Source: Kingdonia uniflora
Taxonomy: Eukaryota > Streptophyta > Magnoliopsida > Ranunculales > Circaeasteraceae
Assembly: GCA_014058105.1 (NCBI GenBank)
Contig: JACGCM010002611.1
Location: 248,001 to 312,000 of the forward strand
Reading direction: 5' to 3'
DNA length: 64,000 bases
The notes below the pieces were generated by a model. The model had not been told where the DNA came from and made no database searches. It saw only the letters and a program-made list of their open reading frames with translations. Positions 35,692 to 50,600 of this stretch are shown here, piece after piece. The translations under genes were made by a program, and so were the position numbers. Position 1 is the stretch's first letter. Every line of letters begins with the position of its first letter.

Positions 35692-38600
35692 TCATGCAGG
35701 AATGCAATACGAAGAGCTGAGAGCTGGAGGCAAGACACACACCAGATGGGGTCCAGCGGGATTGCAGCTTATATTGGCTTCACCTATATTTGGCAGTTTG
35801 AGTTCAGGAGGACGGACATAGCCAGATACTAGTGGTACACATATTACTGAGATAACAATCCTTGAACCTGCAATAACAGATAAGGTATTAAACCACTTGT
35901 AAAACCAGGTTTCATAAGCAAACATATTTTGAAATTCTGGCTTGAACTCTGTAATATAAAAATCTTACGGGTGTCTCTGTATTAGCATTTATAATGATGC
36001 TGCAAATGGGGAAAAAAAGTATATCAACATTGAGTGACATGCCAGATCATATGTGTAATGGTGACGACAGGGGAGTATAGGTGGTATCTATCTAACTTTG
36101 GAATCATACAACACCTCTCTCCCCCCACTGAAAAACCTTTCCTCTCCCCCAGACCTCTTCTACTCAACAATTATTTTCTCCTATCTAAATATATTCCAAA
36201 AGAATGTCCTCTAGCTTCTTCCCGCCGAATAATCCGTTGCTGCAGATCCCATCAGATTTCTAGAAAAAATATTAATCAACCCATAATAGGCTGAAGCCAA
36301 TAAAAGTCTGCTCAAGGATTTCTTCAATGGTGGCAATGAATATCACCCAAGGAAGAATAATTGAAGCTAGAATATGTAAGTAAGGACTCAGTTAGAGAGA
36401 TTATAGTACCGGTTCCAAAGACAAGGAGAAATCAATCCGTGGTTGCAGATGCAACTCAAAGAGAAAGTAGGGAAACTTCAGTTCTTTCACCAAACCTAGA
36501 GGCACAGAACTTCTTTGAATGTGAAAATTTCGTTCTCAAGGGAACTGGTAAGAAGTGGTTTGCTACTACCTAAAGACATGTGGACCAATAAAAAAAGTCT
36601 GGTCAAGTAGGATAGTGAACTTGGAGATTCCCAAGCATTTCTCCATAACGGAAAGTAAATGATGTTTTCTTCCAAGGAAAGGAAATATAGATACCATTAA
36701 CTTGAACACGGCAGGATGAGGCTGTCACGTGTTACTATGATTAAAAAAAAATCGAAATATTATTATTCTTTTGATTGAGACAAAAATAATGTTATTTTGT
36801 TCAACTTTTTCTGAAATCCAGGGGCAACCAGGATCATCATTTATCAACATTTTCCCAACGCCCAAGGATGTGTGCACTGCCTCTTTAAAGCGGCTACTCG
36901 AGCCTACAGTAACGGTTCAAGGCGGTTTTTACTAGACTTTTTTTCCGGACTAAAGTACCTCCCTCCTTTTCTCAAAGATGACCAAGTAACCCCTACCCTT
37001 CATTAAATCAAAAAGTCTGCCATCGAAAGAATTTTAAAAGTCAATCTAGAAACTCTTGATTATGTATGTTTAATAAAATATCTTCGAAATCTTAAATGTT
37101 ATATACATAGAAGTATTGGAATCACATTGTTATTTGAAAATTAATATCTAATGTTTGTATCAACAACAAGATGCTATTATGTTGTCTTACGGAGCTGCGC
37201 GCAAAACGAGTAATAAGGGGAGTGCGTGCAGCTACATTAGTGAATATAGGCCAAGAAAAAACCTAACAGGTTTCCTGTTTTACAGGAGAGCTAATCCTAA
37301 GACCTCTTATTCTTGAGATACGGTCCCTAATACTGCAACAAACACCTTGTTGGATGTTACTGATCATGGGATTAGCGTCAAGCGGTCTTTGGTAGCATTA
37401 AACTACAATAAAATAATTGCTTTCACAAGAACCTATGAGTGGATAGTTCAAACCTTGCATTATGGAGAGTGAAACATGCCCTCGCTTCCTACCAGCTATC
37501 ATCCAGTTTTCTTGGTTTGCGTCGACTTCATATAATACCTCATCCTGTTTCACACAAAAAAAATACAAATCTATAGTATCAACAAGATGAACCTTCGGGG
37601 ACCTCAAAAAGAATGATTCTGACAATAAACCTCCAACTGTCACAGTTTTTTAATTCACAAAAAGAGCATATTATTCTTTCCACTATGCTCAGATACTGGC
37701 TAGTTTGAAAAAATTAAGTAAATAAATAGACGATAAGAGGAAAAAAGAAAAAGGCATATTGACTTACATTATCTGGGGAACTGATATTCTCGTCAAAGTC
37801 CTTCAACCTTTCAACTCTCCATCTCATGCTAACCAGGTGTCCAACTCTAAGCCCCCCTGAAGGGAGTGGAAGAAAACCAACCGCCAGACAGGGATCAAGC
37901 ACAGGCCTTTGTAGAACTAGTGAGCTCCTGAATAGGAACTCCTGTTCCTTAACCTCGGAGGTAGTAGATTCCATGACCACAGGGGTGTGTGCTCCTATGG
38001 TCCTATCACCTGTGATTCCATATATAATGTTCAATATACTACCTTTATGCAATTCCTCAACTTCATCTGTAAAAGAAATACACAAACATGTATCAGTGTC
38101 CGACATGGGTCAAGGTGTTAGAATGCTGAGCAGCATAACAGAAACTATTAGTAAATTGTATTGGCACGTGCTTGATACTTAGTATGATTAGTACCCTTCT
38201 TATATAGATTACAAGCAAGGATCAAAATGTTGTTATAGGAATATATAGAGCAGTAAATAGGTCAATACATAGAAGAGCGGGACAATGGGTAGATTCGGAT
38301 GATATATTCAATATGTATCAGATACATTCAGTATATCAGGCAAAATTATATCTGAAGTACTTTAATTGTGGTGGCCACATCTACAGTGCCAGCGTAACGT
38401 AATGGCCAAAAATCATCTCCCATTTTGCCCTATTTTTTCTAATTGATTAACAATTGTGCCCTTTTAATTTTTGTAAATCTCACGACCCCCCTTTGGCCTC
38501 TACGTGCACCGATATTATCCCCACTCAACTACCTCCAGCAGAGGCGTGAGGTTTTGTTTCACTCAAAAGGCCTCGGTGATAAGTAGAGTGAGATTTTCAC

Positions 38601-41600
38601 TTAAAGACCATACACACTAGCGCAACCGTGGCCACACTTGGGGTAGGCGCCTCTCCAGTACACCCGCTTTGGCAGGGTGTCACCCCCACCTTTAAAATCG
38701 AGCCCTCACCGACTCTGAATACCATCTGTCATGACCCCAACTCTACGCACATCGATATTGCCCCCACTTAAACACCTGGGTGTGAGACTCTGTTTCCCTC
38801 AAAAGGCCTTCGCGACAAATACAGTGAGACTCTGAGACTTTAACTTATGGACCACACACCCGGTATAATCTTAAGCGATGCGGCCACTGGTGCAACTATC
38901 ACCATACTCGGGTTAGGCGCCTCTCCTGTACACCTGCACCCGCTGGGGCGTGGTGTCACAATCAATTACAAATTTTACATTGCCAAGAATATTTCAAGCT
39001 TCAAATGCAATACTCGTGTACAATATAGTATTTTTTTTTAACGCCATTTATAAGTAAGTCATTGAAAAAATTATTACTAAATTCTTTCTATTAAAACCCT
39101 TGAATTTTTTTTGCAATTTAGTCCATATTATAATTTAAAAGGAGATAATAAAAAAAATAGTAAGAGTTTTGGCTTACCTCCAGTAGTCCCGCTCCCTATA
39201 CTGATGCCGAACAAGATGCCTGCTCTAGAAAATGGAGAAATCACAAGCGGAAAGAAGCTTGGAGTTGGTCTTCCATTGCCCTTTCCTATATGATCAAATC
39301 CCGATTGAAGATCCAGCCAAGCATCATATATGGTCGACGTCGCCTTCACTTGGGAGTGGAGTATGACCTTAACAAACATATAACAGGAGGGTTTAGAATA
39401 CACAGCTGATTGACTTAGGTGTTATTTTGAGATGTAAGAAAATTTCAAAACCTTGTTTTCAACCCAACTTGGTGATGGACCACACCGAACTTGCTCAATA
39501 TGCAAGGTTGATTGACAGCGTTAATAGGGTCGATCCATAATATAATAATTTATAACTATATAAAATATTTTGAATTGAGTATCGGTAACAAAATGGCTTA
39601 GCAGCTCTTTCATGTCAGTAGAGGTCAATTAATTGCTATAACTCTTTATTATTTTTATTATACACAATCATAACTACCTTGGAGATAAATTATGATTGCA
39701 GACAAATTAAATGATGTTGGTGTAGCAGGTGGCAGTGGCAGTGGCACTAAATCACAAAATTAAACCACCAAAGGTGCAGGGGTCACCAGTTCAATCAGTC
39801 GAGTTGAAGAATTTGTGAAAATATCACAGTTTTTAAGATGCCTTGCTGGGTTGACAATCACCACTATTATGAAATTGTCCCAGTTCCAGAATTAACAGTT
39901 AACAAGAAAGTGATATTGAAGGCCTATTTCGGCATTTTATTTCCTGTATCTTTTGGTCGATACATCAGTTTTTTACTTATCAAAATGTAGTTCAAGATCA
40001 AAAGGATATACTTAGGTGGTGTTTGTTTTGCTTCTTTTAAGTGCTGAAAAAATATTTAGCACTTGAAGCAAGCTAATTTTTTTTTCAGCAAAAAACATCA
40101 GCAGTTGGAACTTAAGAAACAAACACCACCTTAGACTTGTAAGGCATATGAACTATCTTTGAAAGGCAGCTGCATTCATGATACAGAAAAGAACTAACAG
40201 CTGAGTTGAAGATATGATACCTGTAATAGGAAAGTACCTTCGTTGCACTTATCTGCGACACGTGTAGTCACATGGAAAGGATCTGTAAAATGCACTGCCA
40301 CAGTCCTGCAGATCAAGATCATGTGTTTCAGGAGGACAAAAATATAGCATATAGGATCAGAGATATTTCCATGTCTCTACAGATGCGAAAACACCGTCTG
40401 GCAGGTGACCTGTGAGTGTCGTCAAGATACAAATCAGAAGCTCGAGTCGAGTATCTTGAGGACAACGGACTGCAGCATACACGAAATGTTAACGTTTTTG
40501 CATCTATAAAGACGGTTAACTTTTATTCCCAACAAATAGTTTCACAAAGATCATGAAAATCTTAAAGATAAAGAGAAATGAATAAGCAATGCCTTTCAAA
40601 TGTTTGGTTGTGGGATATGCCAAATTCAAGCTTCAGAGCTATCGTTCTCATTCCATCAACAATATTTTGTCTCAGGGGATTAACTGTCAGTAAAGATACA
40701 GCAGAATAAAGGTTTAAGTAGAAATGCAACAAATATATATGCGTACTAGAACTTATTATCAAAGCTTTTACCTCAAGAGTCCAAAGTTGCTCAAAAATTA
40801 CATATAACCCCAGTGTTTAAGAAAACTTTTGAAGAACTAATTCAGAAATTAGATTGTTTTTGTATCCTGAAATTCTGCAATGGCAATTTTTTACCCTTAT
40901 TCTATCTAGTTGGCGCTTTCTTTACTCGGTCATATTTCGCTTAGTAACAACATTCCTAGTAACTATAAAAAATAAAACACATGTTTCACTGACAACTGAA
41001 GCTTATAATTCTTTCTCTATTTTCCATGATATCTCAATCTCATAAAGCTCAACAAATTGAACAAACGCGGCAACAAACCAAAACGTCTTCGAGGGAAAGC
41101 CTAGATTCGACTTGAACAGCCATATTGGAATCAAATAGTAGAAGATGCTACAGGGTGGGGCTGGATGAACACACTTCCTTGAAAATAAATGACAATGAGA
41201 CATAAAGAGAAGAGATAAAGATGTTAAATCTTGTTATTAACCAATATTCTTACCATTAAAAGTTAGAAACGCAAAAAAGGATAGGGATTATTATTTTGAA
41301 TTTCAGGGTGGCAATCAATTCAAACTTTTAACACTGCAATGTCGAATGCAATTTCTAGAAACTTTGGGCCTTATACGGTAAAAAAATCTCTATTACATAA
41401 ATAGAAACCTCCAAACCTGATGATGTTCCTCTTGCCAGCCTATTGTCAATAGCACGCACTGGAAACCACAAAACTGAAGCAATTTCGCTAGTCCAATCAG
41501 GCAACATTATCTTACCATCTTTGAATGGCAACTGTGTAAATTCGTTAGTACTCTCTGCTACCTTATTATAGTTCTCCATCTCAATACCAAGGGTGTCCTC

Positions 41601-44600
41601 AATCTTCAGGCCTGGGCCAGTATCTATATGTAATATAGCACCTCTGAGGGAGTAGGTAATGGGCCTTACTATTAACCCAACCCACTGAGGCTCATTCATT
41701 AGCAAAGCAGATGAAACTGCGGCTGTTAGATCAACTAGAGATCTTGGCTTCAATACCTACAAAGAAGAAAGTTCTATGACTTAGTTGAAGAATAAGATTA
41801 TTCAATTTCACAGCAAGAGACTTAGACATCACATGGTAACAACAATGTCATAATTTGGGTGTCTTTCTCGTCAGTAAAACATAAATCTTTTAAAAATACT
41901 TGCATCTCCCTTCTATTTGATTGTTTCCTCAACTCCATATGTTTGTTTACCACATGTAATATATTGATGTAAACTGATTACGCGGAAGCCAATAATTAAG
42001 AAGAACACCAGATTAACCAAAAGGAATTAGGTTCTTGAGGAACCCTAATTTTATTAATTAGAACTTCTCTTCTAAACAAAACTAACTTAATTGTATTAAC
42101 CTAGACCTCCCATTTAAAAGAACACAGGGGGGGGGGGGGTTAGAATTAGGAACCCTAATTCTTGAAAATATAATTCTAATTAAATTGGGAAATTGCTAAT
42201 AACCCATATTGGACCTCTCCAACATAGCTTAAGCTAAAGACGAAAATACAAAGCATTAAATAAGCATAGGTGGTATGGTGGGTAGACGACTCTATGAGGG
42301 ATGTGCCACATCAAACCCACTGTCTGCGGAAAATTTCGTCCACAAAATCAAGGGGGCGGTGCTCCTGAAGACTCAAGCACGTATGTAGTGCGCATCCCGA
42401 TCTTTCCTTCATCTTCATCCTTCATAATACGTTGAACTGTTGTTATCACGCTCTCACGCATACCGCTTTCCTCGCAAATGCAGGACAATCACGTTTTTGG
42501 TGCCCCGGTTTGCCACATCCATAATAGTTACCTAAGACAAAGGTAAGTGGTGCAGTGGCTACTAGAATAGCTGGAGCTGCTGGTGTTGCTGTTGGAACCG
42601 GAGGACGATATTGCGCATGTAATTCGTTCGCTTGCCTGGCCAACTGTACAATTTCAGCAAGACAAAAGACAGGTTGAAGTGTTGTTGCTTCCTGGAGTTT
42701 CTTTGTCAAACCGGACTTGTATCTACTAACCCGTTGTTCAGTCTCATAGAGTTGTGCATGTGCCTCAAGGAGATAATACTGATCAGTGTAATCATCAAGG
42801 GAAGCGAGACCCATTTTAAGGGACTGAAGTTTCCCAAATGCAACCTCGCCATAGTTCATAGGGATGAACCTCTCCTTCAGCTCTCTCCGCATTTTCCACC
42901 ATTCCAAAATAGGACGGTAACCCACTGTACGCCTCGCTTGTTGAACATTGTTCCACCAAATGAGAGCAAAACCAGTAAGGCGAGACTCAATGATCATCAC
43001 TTGTTTTAGATCTCCATATTTCTTGTAGTTGAATATACACTCAACCTTATCCAACCACTCGATAAAGGCGTCCGCGTCAGACTTTCCAGTGAACTCTGGT
43101 ACTTTAAGGTCAACGTCATGCGTCTGTTCTGATATAGCTCTGGCTAAGGCTTCAATGTAATTACCCTTTACCTTTTCGGCGTGGTTGTGGTCGTTGTTCC
43201 TCCTCATAATCGAAATTGTACTCATCGTCTTGCCAAGTCGTAGCATACGGATGTCTTGGCGGACGAGGTGGTGAACCAAGTGGATGCTGCCAATAACGGT
43301 TACGTAATGGGGTGTCGACCGGAGTATGAAAACCACGGCCCCGGTTTCTCCCGTTGAATTGCCTCTCTCTCTCTCCAACTTGCATAAAACGAGAACCCAT
43401 ATACTTATGTCTCCCGATCGAGCGAAAACTGAGGGCATCATCATCACGTGGTCTTCATCCCTCAATATAGGGGTTTCGGTATTCAACACATAATTTAGGA
43501 TTCGTCTTTGGTGGTGCTCGTTTGCCGGTGTTGTATTAGAGGTACGGGTCTGTCGGCATAAGGAGAGATATCTCAAGGTTGTCCAATGTGGCAGTACCCG
43601 GTGGCAGATTTTGTTCGTTACCGACTAATGGCATGCCGGTTTGAGTTCTTCGGCAAGTCGTGATGTCCGGAGGTATACCCGGTGCGAACTCGGGTTTCAG
43701 CAGTCCTTTCTCTTTGGGGAGGGATGTCCCCTCTACACCGATTGTCTTCCTTGGTGAACATAAGAGTTCGTGGTTGATCGGAGTCGGTGATGTTGGCCGT
43801 TGGTTGCTGCGGAGAAAGTCGACAGTAGCATCATCTAATAGTGCCCACCATGATGGATTAATGTTCACAAAATTTGGGCCTTGTAATGATCGGTGTAGCC
43901 CAACCCATCGAGCCCACAAGTTCTGGGTCGGGTTCTCACCAACTGTATGTGGATCAGATCTGCTTTTGGAATTGATAACATAGGTCTCTCTTGTCTAGGC
44001 TTGATCTGGGAGTGGGGGTATTGATTGGTTTTGTGCGTGATAGGCTTGGACTTGCTGTTCAGCAGCCCAAGCTAAAAAATCTGTTTTGTTCAACGCGATT
44101 GGGGTTATTGCCGTGGTGGCTGCCTTCGGGGCCGACGCCGGCAAGATCCGATCTCCTCGTGGTGTGGTACTACTTGCATGAAGGTCGGTTAATATGTTTG
44201 TATTTCCAACGTTTTGAATATCGCGGTTTCGACGTTCAACTTTGCGAAAGGGTTGTTTAGGTCGTCGCTCCTCGCGGCGATGCTTCCTTCTAGAGAGATA
44301 TCGTCAGTTACGCCCAACTTGGGGGGGGAAGGCTCCTCTACCCAAAGCCTCGACAAGCTTATCCTCTATCCTTGCTACATCTTGAGCTAGGGTAGGTTTC
44401 TTCGTCGCAGTTTTTCCACGAGGCATCTTTGCTCTTGAAACTGTCTACTCTTAGATCTAACGCAGTCTGGTACCACTTAGATGTAAACTGATTATGCGGA
44501 AGCTAATAATCAAGAAGAACACCAAATTAGCCAAAAGGAATTAGGTTATTGAGGAACCCTAATTTTATTAATTAGAACTTTTCTTCTAAACAAAACTAAC

Positions 44601-47600
44601 TTAACTGTATTAACTAAGAAACTAATAACCTAGACCTCCCCTTTTATAGAACACAAGGGGGGGGGGGGGGGGGGGTTAGAATTATGAACCCTAATTCTTG
44701 AAAATAAAATTCTAATTAAATTGGGGCATTGCTAATAACCCACATTGGACCTCTCCAACAGAGCTTAAGCTAAAGACTAAAATACAAAGCATTAAATAAA
44801 CATAGGTGGTATGGTGGGTAGACGACTCTATGAGGGATGTGTCATATCATATATTATATATTTGTACTAAGTAACCGTATCCATGGGTACTCCATCCTTT
44901 AGCAACCTTATACACCAAAAATCAGTATGTTGCATGCAATTTAGCCACTGAATTTCGAAGATGAGAAATGTCACAAAAAAATTGATTGAAAATGTCAAAA
45001 ATTTCTCCGAATTGACATTAAAGAGGTGCCAAAATCGAATGATAAAGATCACGCAAGATCTTGACATGTAAGAGGAGATCCAATTAAGTGTACAATCAGG
45101 AGATCCAATTAAAGTGGCCCATACAATATACTAATGGGGGATGACGATACCCTCAAACAAGAGTGGTGAGACAAGTAAGATTCTAAATATTTTAGCGGCA
45201 GAGAAGAAGTCTGATAACAGCAGGAATGACGCTTTAGCCAGTGCTTAAGTTGGGAACCTATGTTACTACGTTTGATTTGGCGTGGTGAAAGTGGCACCGT
45301 GCCAAGCACCTGGACCACTCAGTGGGGAACCCACTGAATGAAAATTTCCATGTAACGCATTTGAATTCTAAAATCTTAACATATTCACAAATGGCCAATA
45401 TTGGTTTATTGGATCGCATGTCTGACACCTAGAAAACTCATGTCAAACACCGAAAAATATGTGCTTGTATCTTAGATATAGCTACAATAAAAAGAAGAAA
45501 GAAATCACCTTTAATATAGGTCTGGCTGGCTTCTCGTAGCTCATAAAATCATCACTATCAGCTGGTCCACCCTTAGAGAAACTGTGAGATCTGAATCTCA
45601 AGTGCCCAATCTGTCCGGTAAGAACCCCCAAGACGTACGAACCTGGTTTTTGTGGGGGTAGGGAAAGCGTAATAGTGTTTCTACCCGGCTTGATTATAGA
45701 AGCTGTAGAGCTTGTTATAGCCTTCAAAATCAGATAAGAAAACAACTTTGTAAAAATAACTTCTGGGAAGCAAGAACAACAGACAACCTAAATAAGATAA
45801 TCTTTTCATAAAGTATTGTACAGTGTCAGTGTGTCGCTGTTATGGGTGTACAGGGAATTGATTTTATCAAACTAGTAGAAAAGGAGATTTTTGAGGAATT
45901 AGAGGGGTATTTTTGGGGCGTTCAAAACAAACAAAAATTGAGGAATTTGTGGGAAGTTGAGAGTGAATTTTGTAGAATTGGGTTAATAGAGGAAATGTAA
46001 ATGATCTTGGGGTCCATATAAAAAACTTTGATAGAAAAAATTTGGAAATTTTGAAGCATTTTGAGAGGGGAATACGAAATGGTGTTCCTAGTTACAGATT
46101 AAATTATTGCCTATTTATAGGAACCACAACCATGGAAAAACGGTATAGACCAGGTTAAACATACCTTAACACCTTCATCTGCACTATATGTAGCTATCAG
46201 CGTGAAACTAAGAGATTCAAGAGTAATATCATCAGGAAAGCCGCTCCAAACCGTAACAGATAGTATACCAGGATCCCTATCACATAACTCAAGTGGTGGA
46301 CCAGGATTTCCAGAGAACGTTATTAACGATGATACATCTAAAGGCACAGGATGCTTCATTTCGCTATGTGCAAGTCGAACAACTTCCAATTGAAACGCCT
46401 GGCGTTCCTTCGTCAAAAATAGACCTTTGTCCAGTGAAAGCAATCTCACACAAGATGAGAGATAACCTGCTTGATCATTGAGTATCTTTTGGCACTCGGC
46501 TAAATTGGGGAGGACTTCAGCTAATAGGTCTTGCCATCCTTCGCCCGCATAAAGGGCACAGACCTTTTCATATGACTTTGCTGCTAAATCGTAATTCCTA
46601 TGTCTATAGTAAACAGCTGCGATCTCACCATCAAGAACAACCCCGTGTCGTTTCCACCAAGAATGATGATAATTATCAGCGGCGCCTTTTGTTAGCTCAA
46701 GATATTTTTTCTGCCATTTACCAATCACAAGACTATGTAAATTAACAAATATGAGAGAAAATAGATCTATCAGTATTCAAGCAAAATAGGAATAAAATCA
46801 GGCAAGGCATTCCCAATGGTGCTTTTATGCATTATGTTTTGTAAAGAAGAACTAACTACAGATTTTGCTCCAGGTGGTTAAATGCCTGAAGTTGTGAAAC
46901 AAAACAAAAATGGCAGACAGTATGGAAGAAAGAAAAAAAGTGGGGGCAAACAACGATTCATGACAGCCGCTTATCGTCCAGAACAACTTTTTCCAACTTT
47001 TTTTTCGAGGGGCGACATTCAAAATGGAAACCGTCCCCTTTTAAAGTGGCGAAGTGCAACAGTTGTGTGGGCACTCAAATTCGAATTTCCACTTTATTTT
47101 TGAGTTTTATGGATATTATAAGCACTTCAGAACTACTAGGGAGAGTGGATTTCACTTCTGCTTTTAAGATCTCGAAGTCAACCCTAGAAGATGCTCTAAG
47201 TAATAAAGTCATTATGCAACAAGTCGTGCACATCCTGATACTACCAAAAAAAAAAAAATTACCTCAAAATTCTCTACAGACGATAAAGACCTCCATAAAT
47301 CAGGATCAGAAATCGTACGTTGCAGAGCGTTCTCAGCAGCAACATGAATTTCTGATATTCTCATAGGACGATTAAGTGAGCTCTCAAAATTCCCAGGTGA
47401 AGAGTTTGTGCGTGACATAGAGCTCACTTGAACTTTACTCGATGGAGACATCCGCAATGATGCATCTAAACCTGAGCTGTCAAAATACCAAAACAGTACG
47501 GATTCATAATATGTTATTTTTTCAAAAAAGAAGAAAAATATTATCGGTAAATTTTAAACAAAATAGAACTGTATATGGTTTAAAGATTAATTTTTCATTA

Positions 47601-50600
47601 CCCATCAGTAAAACTGGGACGACTGTCAAACATTTCAAACATATTTCCAGCAGAAATAGAAGCCCTCCGCCGATTAGCCTCTCGTAGAAGCACTGAAGGT
47701 TCTAGAGGCAATGGTTTCCTTTGAATACCGAAGTGTTTGGTTCTGGGATTTGATAGAAGAATCATCTGTAGAAACAATAAAATGTGAAAACATGTACCAA
47801 AAGGATGGTATTATCAGATGAAATCATGATAAGAAACATTTTCATGATGAAGCCTAGCTACGCACAACATGGTTAAGCCACCCAATACATGTCAGTGTGT
47901 AAGGTTTTGTTGTAACCTTCTAAAGAAAGGGTTTGTTGATATTAAACTCTTGCTTAAATTCAATGCAGTCTTTTCCATTTCAAGTCGAAATGGGTAGTTG
48001 ATTATGATAAGAAATAAGAATTGGGAGGGGTTAACCGAAAATAGGGACCGGGCTAAACAATCAAAGGTAAGAGATCACTGGACAAATATCAAGGGTGGTA
48101 TCAACAGAACATCGGAAGAATGGCAGATAAAAGTTAGAATTTAGTCCAAGATATTTAGTTCACATTAACATAGTTTGCATTTTAAAGTCTCAGTGCTTCA
48201 ATAATGGCTCATTTTTAAGATACAGCAAAGCCATAAATGATAGTGGCGGTAAGCGTATATTTGGTCTTTTAGACCTTACGTGGGTATGGTTTATGCACCA
48301 TGTTCATGTAACAGTTATAGTTTATGCTTTATGGTCCACCGCCATTATATTAGACCACCTCCTTTTATTATAAACAACAAAGACCTCCCTCTACCTATCT
48401 ACTTTGTTATGATGGTTTTTTAGACTAGTTTATGGGGAAAAAGACATTGAATGTGTCCAATAATTTTCTATAAGCATGCATGAAGTTGACCCAAACCCTG
48501 AATTTTGGTGAGGATCATTTCCCTGTCTTTAATCTCTATCTTTCTCTATCCGTTTAAGTGTGACAGAAATTTTCAGTATAATGCATTAATTTACTTGCCT
48601 TTTCTTTAGTTAGCACTTCAGATGAAGCATCAGGAGACATTGAAGGCCAAACTGATGGTTTGGGCCAAGGGAGCATACTCAACACAGCACTGCAGCAAAA
48701 TGAAGATAAAGAGAGTAAGAAAGGTGTATTTCGTGGCATATAAAAACACAACAGTTATTTGGAGATATTTTCAGCCATTATTTTAGGGTACTTCATGACC
48801 ACCGCCCAATGTTGAAGAAGTGGTGCTGATGATTTTTCTATTCTCTGTTTCTTCTTTAGGTCGGTGGGTGGGTAATAAAGACCCCAAAACATTTACAGTA
48901 TCCCCAAATAACTCAAAATAGTACAGTTGCACGGTAAACTGCAAGATAAAAGAAGATTTCAGGCAGGGCAATGTCTTATGGATACACTGGCATGATTACC
49001 CGTCCTAAATCCTCCCTAATGCACTAAAAATAGGAAAAACTGCGCAACAGAAAAAGGTTATTAATAGTAGAAGATTTGATATACAAAGTTGAATTCAAAC
49101 CTGTTACCAGGAGTTCTTTCAATGTCGCTTCCATATCCAATCAAATACGCGAGCCTCAAAAACTGATCAAATCCATAAATATATTTCATTAAATAACCTA
49201 CTGCTGGCAAACTTGTATACGAATATGAACATTAATATACAAAAAGAAAAATAAAAAAAATGGATACTGCATTTAAAGTCTTGGTCTCATTGGATAAATG
49301 GTCAGGCAGAAAATAATTGCACCAACAAAATCAAACATTAGAAATCAGAAATCATGACCCCCTTAAGATCAATTTATCTGAGACACATTATCATGCAAAA
49401 CTATTGGGTTTCAGTGACATATTTACGCCTCAGATATTTTTCACAATGATGCTCCAGCATACCAATATGTCAGAAACTTGGCAGCCAGATAGAATGTCAG
49501 TTACAATTTTGATATAAATCTGATATGGTACTCATAATACTGGTTTACAGGCATTGTTGACCATCATAAGATATACATCAATTAAGGAACTTGATAGAAC
49601 ACTGCTCATTGACTTCATTACATGCTAACAATACTTTTTGATATCAATTAAGGAGTAGAAAATATAGTCAAAAAATCCATAGCTCCTAGCGTGAAACCAA
49701 GGGAATTTGGTTTCTTACTCCACTTCGCTAACGCTTCGTGTCTGACTTGCATGGCGCGTAGGCGAGTTTGGAAGGCTGGCGTAGTATATATCAAATATAT
49801 ACATATGCTAACAGTTTTATATTTCGCGTATTAACATTCTGCTGAGCCAGCGGATTTCTCTGGCAAACTTATCGGGCTTATATATCAATATTAGCTGCGG
49901 ATGCATCAAAAAAATTTGACAGTTTGATCCTTGGTCTCAGATTGCGCAGACTTAGGTATAACAAGTTTTACCTTAACCCGACTTAATGAATAAAGATCGC
50001 CCTGAAGGCGAGAGAACTCCTTTTCAACATCAGGTGCTAGGATTCCATCATTACAGCAAGTACCAGTAGCATCAATTAAGGTCAAGCAAGCAGTTATCAC
50101 CCATACTTCCCGCATACAAAAGGGTAATATATTCTGCGAGGAACTCCGAGGAGATAATTGAGTACAGCCAGATCAAAAAAAGTTCTTGAACAACTTATGC
50201 AGAAAATAAAAATAAGGGATAGTATAACATACTTCATGGAGTGCTAATGCCTTTGAGAAGCTGATTATAAAGGAATAACCCCTTGAAGCAACCTCCAGAT
50301 GACGATTTTGCTTGAATAATAACTGCAGTAAGACTTATAAAATTAATAAGGATACCTATATAGAGGTATATGAAAAGATAGAAGTAGATAACTGAGAGAA
50401 GATATGAAGGCTAAAATGATAGTGAGGGCAGAAGTTTTCTATCAGAGAAACATATTTGTATCACAATACATAGAATTCCTCAAGAAGGAAATGCTATTAA
50501 GACTTCTCTCATAAGCCCTCACTCACCCAAATCACGTAAATAAGTACTGGTTTATGTCCAGACATCACATTTTTTCGTAATAAACTAAAATGTACCTTGC

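Noticed and set aside
41003..41203. Minus-strand open frame in a TRS130 intron (FPSKTFWFVAAFVQFVELYE)
   Set aside because: Not needed to keep the TRS130 frame. No such segment is expected between exons 15 and 16.
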